Assembly: GCF_024748615.1 (NCBI RefSeq)
Contig: NZ_CP087168.1
Location: 1,054,001 to 1,118,000 of the forward strand
Direction of reading: 5' to 3'
Length of the DNA stretch: 64,000 bases
From: Pseudomonas sp. B21-048
Lineage (GTDB): Bacteria; Pseudomonadota; Gammaproteobacteria; Pseudomonadales; Pseudomonadaceae
This document shows, piece after piece, positions 58,222 to 64,000 of this stretch. How positions within the stretch are numbered: the stretch's first letter is position 1; each line of letters opens with the position of its first letter. The notes below the pieces were generated by a model. The model saw nothing but the letters and a program-made list of their open reading frames with translations, was not told the DNA's origin and did not search any database. The position numbers and the translations under genes are program-made.

Positions 58222-58857
58222 TCAGGGCCGATAAGCCCGCATAAATAACCCCACCACGTCCCGTACATGGGCTTCCGCCGCATCCCCGGTCACCGGCTCG
58301 CCGCAGCCATACAGCAACCGGAAATTACCCGCACCCTTGAGCAGACAAAAGAAATGCTCAGCCGCATTACGCGGTTTATCGATGCTCAACGCGCCGCTCT
58401 GATTAACCTTGCTCAACAACCCCTCCATGCCGTGCAGTACGCGCTCCGGCCCGGCCTCGAAGAAGATTACCGAGAGTTTCGGGTCCTGGCTGCCCAACGT
58501 TATCATCAGCCGGCTCAGGTTCACCGATTCGTCGCTGTTAACCAATTGATGAAAACCGCGCGCGATATTCAGCAGCACGGTTTCCACCTCAATGCCGTCC
58601 GGCAATTCGAAAAATAGCGTTGGCAGTTGCTCCTCGCACTTGGCCATTACCGCGGAGGCAAACAGCGTCTCTTTGTCATTGAAATGGCTGTAGACCGTCA
58701 ACTTCGACACGCCGGCCTCGGCCGCCACGGCGTCCATGCTGGTGTTCGCGTAACCCTTACTCAGAAACAGGATTTTCGCCGCATCGAGGATTGCCTGGCG
58801 CTTGGCCAGATCTTTGGGACGGCCAGGACCATTGGGTGTTGAAAGATTGTTCGACAT
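58222..58857 (-). CDS. mexL: TetR-family repressor MexL
   Basis: A 211-residue TetR regulator with the helix-turn-helix in residues about 18-63 (RQAILDAAKILFLSKG, then MDAVAAEAGVSKLTVYSHF) and a helical ligand domain. Length, the GRPKD start region and the divergent placement before mexJK match P. aeruginosa MexL, which represses mexJK. The intergenic palindrome is its likely operator. It is convergent with rsmJ across a repeat. Confidence 0.87.
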   Translation of the reverse strand: MSNNLSTPNGPGRPKDLAKRQAILDAAKILFLSKGYANTSMDAVAAEAGVSKLTVYSHFNDKETLFASAVMAKCEEQLPTLFFELPDGIEVETVLLNIARGFHQLVNSDESVNLSRLMITLGSQDPKLSVIFFEAGPERVLHGMEGLLSKVNQSGALSIDKPRNAAEHFFCLLKGAGNFRLLYGCGEPVTGDAAEAHVRDVVGLFMRAYRP

Positions 58858-58868
58858 TCTTCGCTTTA

Positions 58869-58913
58869 ATACTGGACTGGTGAGTTTGCTATTAATAACA
58901 TACCGGCCAGTAT
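58869..58913. promoter_or_regulatory. Probable MexL operator and mexJ promoter
   Basis: ATACCGGCCAGTAT at 58900-58913 is a near-perfect 14-bp palindrome with one mismatched pair. ATACTGG at 58869-58875 repeats a half site in mirror orientation. TATAAA at 58911-58916 overlaps the palindrome and could be the mexJ -10, with TTGCTA at 58886-58891 as a -35 (19-bp spacing, long). Binding there would block both divergent genes. Confidence 0.6.
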
Positions 58914-58950
58914 AAATATTCCAAGCTCCATTAGCGAAAGGTCCTTCACC

Positions 58951-60051
58951 ATGTTCCGCTATGCCTTGTCCCTCGCATTGCCGGTCAGTCTGGCTTTTTT
59001 ATTGTCTGCGTGTGGTCATGAAGAGTCGCCTCAAACCACCGTCCACCCGGCCATGGTCGTACAGCCAGAGCCTTCGGCCCAGGCCATGGAAAGTTTTCCC
59101 GGTGAAGTTCGCGCGCGCTATGAGCCGGACCTGGCCTTCCGTATTGGCGGCAAAGTCAGCCGACGACTGGTCGAAGAGGGGCAGCGGGTCAAGGCTGACC
59201 AACCCTTGGCGGAGCTCGATCCTCAAGACGTGCGCCTGCAACTGGAAGCCACCCGTGCGCAGGTCGCGGCCGCCGAAGCCAACCTGAGCCTGGTGCGCGC
59301 CGAGCGTGATCGCTACAAAACCCTGATGGAGCGGCAGATGGTCAGCCGTTCGCAGTATGACAACGCGGAAAACCTCTACCGCTCCGGTGAAGCACGCCTC
59401 AAGCAAATCAAAGCCGAATTCAATGTCTCGACCAATCAGGCCAGTTACGCGGTGCTGCGCGCGCCGCAGGACGGCGTGGTGGCCAAACGTGCAGTTGAAG
59501 TCGGGCAGGTGGTGGCGGCCGGGCAAACCGTATTTACCCTTGCCACCGATGGCGAGCGTGAAGTAGTGATCAGTTTGCCGGAGCAGAGCTTCGGTCGCTT
59601 CAAGGTCGGTCAGCCCGTCTCGGTGGAACTCTGGACCCAGCCCGATCAACGTTTCCCCGGACACATCCGTGAATTGTCGCCAGCGGCCGATCCGAAATCC
59701 CGCACCTTTGCTGCCCGCGTTGCATTCACCGCCGGCAAGGTTCCGGCTGAACTTGGCCAGAGCGCCCGGGTGTTTATCCGGACCGCCGAAGTAGTGGCGT
59801 TGTCGGTGCCACTGTCGGCGGTCACCGCGGAAAATGGTGCTACTTATGTGTGGGTACTCGGTGCCAACAATACCTTGAAAAAAGCCCCGGTGCGGGTCGG
59901 TGCATTCGGCGAGAAAACCGTGCCGGTGCTCGAAGGCCTGAACGCCAGCGACTGGGTGGTGGTGGCCGGTGTTCATGTGCTTCACGACGGGCAGCAAGTG
60001 CGCCCGGTGGATCGCTCCAACCGCGTGGTCAATCTGGCGCACAAGGAGTAA
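58951..60051 (+). CDS. mexJ: RND efflux periplasmic adaptor MexJ
   Basis: A 366-residue membrane fusion protein with a lipobox (LLSAC, Cys21), so lipid-anchored to the inner membrane. Order of parts: lipoyl half (about 55-85, AFRIGGKVSRRLVEEGQ), helical hairpin (about 90-155), second lipoyl half (VLRAPQDGVVAKRAVEVGQ), beta-barrel and membrane-proximal domains. It bridges MexK to an outer-membrane channel, which is not encoded here. In P. aeruginosa, MexJK exports triclosan and erythromycin. Confidence 0.9.
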   Translation: MFRYALSLALPVSLAFLLSACGHEESPQTTVHPAMVVQPEPSAQAMESFPGEVRARYEPDLAFRIGGKVSRRLVEEGQRVKADQPLAELDPQDVRLQLEATRAQVAAAEANLSLVRAERDRYKTLMERQMVSRSQYDNAENLYRSGEARLKQIKAEFNVSTNQASYAVLRAPQDGVVAKRAVEVGQVVAAGQTVFTLATDGEREVVISLPEQSFGRFKVGQPVSVELWTQPDQRFPGHIRELSPAADPKSRTFAARVAFTAGKVPAELGQSARVFIRTAEVVALSVPLSAVTAENGATYVWVLGANNTLKKAPVRVGAFGEKTVPVLEGLNASDWVVVAGVHVLHDGQQVRPVDRSNRVVNLAHKE

Positions 60052-60057
60052 TCCCCG

Positions 60058-63000
60058 ATGGGTTTCAATCTTTCCGAATGGGCGCTGCGTAACCGCCAGA
60101 TCGTCCTGTTCCTGATGCTCTTGCTGGCCGTCGTCGGCGCGTTGTCCTACACCAAGCTCGGCCAAAGCGAAGACCCGCCGTTCACCTTCAAAGCCATGGT
60201 GATCCGCACCAACTGGCCAGGGGCCACGGCCGAGGAGGTGTCGCGTCAGGTCACCGAGCGTATTGAAAAGAAACTGATGGAAACCGGCGAGTACGAACGG
60301 ATCGCCTCGTTCTCCCGCCCGGGCGAGTCCCAGGTGACGTTCATGGCTCGGGACTCCATGCACTCGGTGGAAATCCCGGAGCTCTGGTATCAAGTCCGCA
60401 AAAAAATCAGCGACATTCGCCACACCCTGCCACCGGGCATCCAGGGACCCTTCTTCAACGATGAGTTCGGCACCACCTTCGGCAACATCTACGCCCTGAC
60501 CGGCGAAGGTTTTGATTACGCGGTGCTCAAGGACTACGCCGACCGTGTCCAGATTCAGCTGCAACGGGTCAAGGATGTGGGCAAGGTCGACCTGCTCGGA
60601 CTGCAGGACGAGAAGATCTGGATCGAACTGTCCAACGTCAAACTGGCCACCCTCGGGTTGCCGTTGACGGTGGTGCAGCAGGCACTTGAAGAGCAGAACG
60701 CGATGTCCACCGCTGGCTTCTTCGAAACCACCAGCGAGCGTTTGCAGCTACGGGTCTCGGGGAATTTTCAGACGGTCGATGAGATCAAGAACTTCCCGAT
60801 CCGCGTCGACGATCGCACGTTCCGTATCGGCGATGTGGCGAATGTGCGTCGTGGCTTCAACGATCCACCGGCACCGCGCATGCGTTTCATGGCTGAAGAC
60901 GCCATCGGTCTGGCCGTGGCCATGAAGGAGGGGGGCGACATTCTGATACTGGGCAAGGCGTTGGAAGTCGAATTCGCCCGAATCCAGAAAAACCTCCCGG
61001 CCGGCATGCAGTTGCGCAAAGTGTCTGATCAACCCGCCGCGGTGAAAACCGGTGTCGGCGAGTTCGTTCAGGTGTTGGTGGAGGCCCTGGCAATTGTATT
61101 GCTGGTGAGTTTCTTCTCCCTCGGTGTGCGCACCGGCATGGTCGTGGCGCTGGCAATTCCGCTGGTGTTGGCGATGACTTTCGCCTGCATGTATTACCTG
61201 GGGATCGGCCTGCACAAGATTTCCCTTGGCGCGCTGGTGCTGGCGCTGGGGTTGCTGGTGGACGATGCGATCATCGCCGTGGAAATGATGGCGATCAAAA
61301 TGGAGCAGGGCTTCGACCGGGTCAAAGCCGCCAGCTATGCCTGGACCAGCACCGCGTTCCCGATGCTCACTGGTACGTTGATAACTGCTGCCGGTTTCCT
61401 GCCGATTGCCATCGCGCAATCGGGCACCGGCGAATACACCCGTTCGATCTTCCAGGTGGTGACCATCGCGTTGTTGGCGTCGTGGGTGGCGGCCGTGGTC
61501 TTTGTGCCTTATCTGGGGGAAAAACTCCTGCCGGACCTGGCGAAAATTCACGCCGCCAAACATGGCATCGGCGACGGCCAACCCGACCCTTATGGCACGC
61601 CGTTCTACCAGCGTGTCAGACGGCTGGTGGAATGGTGCGTGCGCCGGCGCAAAACGGTGATCGTCCTGACCATCGTGATGTTCGTCGCATCAGTGGTGCT
61701 GTTCCGTTTCGTGCCGCAGCAGTTCTTCCCGGCTTCGGGGCGACTGGAGTTGATGGTCGACCTGAAACTGGCCGAAGGTGCGTCGTTGAGCAACACCAGC
61801 GATGAGGTCAAACGCCTCGAAGGCCTGCTCAAGGATCACGCCGGGATCGACAACTACGTGGCGTATGTCGGCACCGGTTCGCCGCGTTTCTACCTGCCAT
61901 TGGATCAGCAACTTCCGGCGGCGAGCTTTGCGCAGTTTGTTGTGCTGGCCAAGACCATCGAGGATCGCGAAATCCTGCGCACCTGGCTGATTGAAACCCT
62001 CAATGAGCAGTTCCCGGCCCTGCGCTCGCGAGTCACGCGGCTGGAGAATGGCCCGCCGGTTGGCTATCCGGTGCAATTTCGGGTCACCGGTGAACACATC
62101 GAGGAAGTCCGCGCATTGGCGCGCAAAGTCGCGGCCAAGGTTCGCGAAAACCCACACGTGGTTAACGTGCATCTGGACTGGGAGGAACCGAGCAAAGTCG
62201 TTTACCTGAACGTCGATCAGGACCGCGCGCGGGCGCTGGGTGTGAGCACGGCGAACCTCTCGGCGTTTCTGCGAAGCTCGCTGACCGGTGCCAGCGTCAG
62301 CCAGTACCGCGAAGACAACGAGTTGATCGAGATCCTGTTGCGCGGCACTGTGCATGAGCGCACCGAGCTGGGGTTGCTACCAAGTCTGGCCGTGCCGACC
62401 GACAATGGTCGCAGTGTGGCGCTGTCGCAGATTGCCACGCTGGAATATGGCTTTGAGGAAGGCATCATCTGGCACCGTAACCGTCTGCCCAATGTGACGG
62501 TTCGCGCCGATATCTATGACAAGGAACAACCGGCGACACTGGTGCAACAGATCATGCCGACCCTCGATCCGATTCGCGCCGAACTGCCGGACGGCTATCT
62601 GCTGGACGTCGGCGGTACGGTGGAAGACTCGACGCGCGGGCAGGATTCGGTGAACGCTGGCGTGCCGCTGTTTATCGTGGTGGTGCTGACGTTGCTGATG
62701 CTGCAACTGCGCAGTTTCTCACGCACGGTGATGGTATTTCTGACGGCGCCACTGGGGCTGATTGGTGTGACGCTGTTTCTGATGGTGTTCCGCCAGCCGT
62801 TCGGTTTTGTGGCAATGCTCGGGACGATCGCCTTGTCCGGGATGATCATGCGTAACTCGGTGATTCTGGTGGATCAGATCGAGCAGGATATCGCTGCCGG
62901 GCTTAAGCCTTGGCAGGCGATTATCGAGGCGACGGTGCGGCGGTTCCGACCCATTGTGCTGACGGCGTTGGCGGCGGTGTTGGCGATGATTCCATTGTCG

Positions 63001-63129
63001 CGCAGTGTGTTTTTCGGGCCGATGGCGGTGGCGATCATGGGTGGGCTGATTGTGGCGACGGCGTTGACGTTGCTGTTTTTGCCGGCGTTGTATGCGGCTT
63101 GGTTCAGGGTCAAGCAAGAGCCGGTGTGA
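60058..63129 (+). CDS. mexK: RND efflux pump inner-membrane transporter MexK
   Basis: A 1023-residue RND transporter with 12 predicted helices and two large periplasmic loops (after TM1 and TM7). TM1 is about residues 12-30. TM4 holds the proton-relay pair in LGLLVDDAIIAVEMM near residue 400. The C-terminal block includes RNSVILVDQIEQDI near 930. The length matches P. aeruginosa MexK. It starts 6 nt after mexJ. The 100 nt downstream hold a short hairpin (CGGCC/GGCCG near 63143) and end at an insertion sequence. Confidence 0.91.
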   Translation: MGFNLSEWALRNRQIVLFLMLLLAVVGALSYTKLGQSEDPPFTFKAMVIRTNWPGATAEEVSRQVTERIEKKLMETGEYERIASFSRPGESQVTFMARDSMHSVEIPELWYQVRKKISDIRHTLPPGIQGPFFNDEFGTTFGNIYALTGEGFDYAVLKDYADRVQIQLQRVKDVGKVDLLGLQDEKIWIELSNVKLATLGLPLTVVQQALEEQNAMSTAGFFETTSERLQLRVSGNFQTVDEIKNFPIRVDDRTFRIGDVANVRRGFNDPPAPRMRFMAEDAIGLAVAMKEGGDILILGKALEVEFARIQKNLPAGMQLRKVSDQPAAVKTGVGEFVQVLVEALAIVLLVSFFSLGVRTGMVVALAIPLVLAMTFACMYYLGIGLHKISLGALVLALGLLVDDAIIAVEMMAIKMEQGFDRVKAASYAWTSTAFPMLTGTLITAAGFLPIAIAQSGTGEYTRSIFQVVTIALLASWVAAVVFVPYLGEKLLPDLAKIHAAKHGIGDGQPDPYGTPFYQRVRRLVEWCVRRRKTVIVLTIVMFVASVVLFRFVPQQFFPASGRLELMVDLKLAEGASLSNTSDEVKRLEGLLKDHAGIDNYVAYVGTGSPRFYLPLDQQLPAASFAQFVVLAKTIEDREILRTWLIETLNEQFPALRSRVTRLENGPPVGYPVQFRVTGEHIEEVRALARKVAAKVRENPHVVNVHLDWEEPSKVVYLNVDQDRARALGVSTANLSAFLRSSLTGASVSQYREDNELIEILLRGTVHERTELGLLPSLAVPTDNGRSVALSQIATLEYGFEEGIIWHRNRLPNVTVRADIYDKEQPATLVQQIMPTLDPIRAELPDGYLLDVGGTVEDSTRGQDSVNAGVPLFIVVVLTLLMLQLRSFSRTVMVFLTAPLGLIGVTLFLMVFRQPFGFVAMLGTIALSGMIMRNSVILVDQIEQDIAAGLKPWQAIIEATVRRFRPIVLTALAAVLAMIPLSRSVFFGPMAVAIMGGLIVATALTLLFLPALYAAWFRVKQEPV

Positions 63130-63229
63130 TCTTTGATCTTGGCGGCCTTCGGGCCGACCATGCTGTTGTTGGTGGGGGGCATATCCGTTGCTGCGGTGAT
63201 GGCGGCTTATTGTTTCGCCCCTACGGCGA

Positions 63230-64000
63230 GGGGGTGTACGGGATTCTGTGTAAACGGCGTTGCTGTTAATCCTGCAAAAGCCGGTCTTCGAACTGGATAC
63301 TGAACCGGTTCAAGGCCCCCGCCCAGTCCCTGATTGGCATTGTCCACTTCTTGCTGATGTTATTCAGCGCCAGATAAAAGAGCTTCATAACCGCGTCATC
63401 AGTCGGGAATGAGGCTCTGCTTTTGGTGACCTTGCGCAAGCTCATGTTGATCGACTCGATGGCGTTGGTGGTATAGATCACCGTCCGTATCTCAGGTGGA
63501 TAATCGAATAGAGGTATGACCCTCGCCCAGTTTTTGCGCCATGACTGGCTGATCAGAGGGTATCGATCATCCCATTTGGCCTCGAAATCGGTCAGCTTTT
63601 GCTCGGCCATTTCAACCGTCGTCGAGCGGTAAATAAGCTTGAGGTCGGCAGCGGCTTCGCGTTGATGCTTCCACGATACGAACTTCAAGCTGTTGCGCAC
63701 CATATGCACGATGCACAGTTGAACCGAGGCTTGCGGATAGACCACTTCGATCGCCTCAGGAAAGCCCTTGAGCCCATCCACGCAGGCGATAAAGATGTCT
63801 TTTACCCCGCGTGTTTTAAGCTCTGTGACTACTTGCAGCCAGAATTTGGCACCTTCAGTCTGTGCGATCCACAATCCTAGAACTTCTTTTCGACCGTCCA
63901 TATTGACGCCAATGGCCAAGTAAACCGCCTTGGTTCTGACCGCGCCACTGTCGCGCACTTTGACGTGAATGCAATCGAGGTAGAGGATCGGATAGAGCTC
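63230..64000 (-). mobile_element. IS256-family insertion sequence, copy 2 (cut by window end)
   Basis: The right end GGGGGTGTACGGGATTCTG begins at 63230, and the sequence to 64000 is the complement of 53542-54312 of copy 1 wherever I compared it, with the transposase C-terminus identical throughout. The orientation is opposite to copy 1. The adjoining flank is TACGGCGA (63222-63229); its target duplicate would lie beyond the window. Confidence 0.93.
63266..64000 (-). CDS. IS256-family transposase, partial (N-terminus beyond right edge)
   Basis: Encodes the C-terminal ~244 residues of the same transposase as 53026-54276, beginning inside the catalytic domain just before Asp181 and including Asp247 and Glu354. 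No frameshift or stop occurs in the visible part. The gene is cut only by the window boundary, so the copy may be full-length and functional. Confidence 0.93.
   Translation of the reverse strand, partial: ELYPILYLDCIHVKVRDSGAVRTKAVYLAIGVNMDGRKEVLGLWIAQTEGAKFWLQVVTELKTRGVKDIFIACVDGLKGFPEAIEVVYPQASVQLCIVHMVRNSLKFVSWKHQREAAADLKLIYRSTTVEMAEQKLTDFEAKWDDRYPLISQSWRKNWARVIPLFDYPPEIRTVIYTTNAIESINMSLRKVTKSRASFPTDDAVMKLFYLALNNISKKWTMPIRDWAGALNRFSIQFEDRLLQD

Noticed and set aside
63599..63880. A 93-codon plus-strand frame within IS copy 2, also present at 53662-53943 in copy 1
   Set aside because: It is antisense to the transposase catalytic domain in both copies; its repetition only reflects the duplicated IS.

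Overview
The window reads as chromosomal DNA from a Pseudomonas of the fluorescens group. The base composition is high in G+C. The gene orders queA-tgt-yajC-secDF, xerD-dsbC-hom-thrC-recJ-prfB-lysS and mexKJL-rsmJ ... tsaB-adk-ppc are those I recall for Pseudomonas, a complete wsp chemosensory operon is present, and the intergenic gaps carry Pseudomonas-type REP/REPIN palindromes. All calls are from reading the sequence; no searches were run.

Layout. 1-2940 is accessory. It holds the start of a very large gene of uncertain function with a phospholipase-D-like patch, which runs off the left edge, and a small unknown gene. It ends at the 3' end of a tRNA-Leu(CAA), a classic island boundary. 3132-9234 holds queuosine synthesis (queA, tgt), the Sec accessory genes (yajC, secD, secF) and a glycine-zipper protein. 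9368-20024 is the housekeeping run xerD, dsbC, hom, thrC, recJ. It is interrupted by a sensor protein that has lost its kinase, a DUF3509-like gene, a class III CoA-transferase and yaeQ. 20308-24538 holds an Old Yellow Enzyme, opgD, a short unknown gene and an AbrB/PIN toxin-antitoxin pair with a clear operator. 24673-30227 (minus strand) is a ydcSTUV-patD operon: an ABC importer for polyamine-like substrates plus gamma-aminobutyraldehyde dehydrogenase.

30795-39255 is the Wsp system (wspA-F, wspR), which controls cyclic-di-GMP output and surface or biofilm growth. 39405-46268 holds prfB with its programmed frameshift, lysS, a TetR regulator, two lipoproteins, a QEGLA-motif metallopeptidase-like protein and a small membrane protein. 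46385-48357 (minus strand) holds an OmpA-like and a DUF4398-like envelope pair and a small conserved gene. 48581-52915 is ppc, adk, tsaB.

52962-64000 is bracketed by two copies, in inverted orientation, of one IS256-family element. The first is complete (1351 bp, 8-bp target duplication); the second is cut by the window end. Between them lie a small gene, a DUF72 gene, a PEP-mutase-like gene, a gene with an internal 44-residue duplication, rsmJ and the mexL/mexJK efflux locus.

The most likely source of something new is the left-edge gene next to tRNA-Leu. The IS-bracketed efflux segment, the internally duplicated protein and the kinase-less sensor are the next most interesting.
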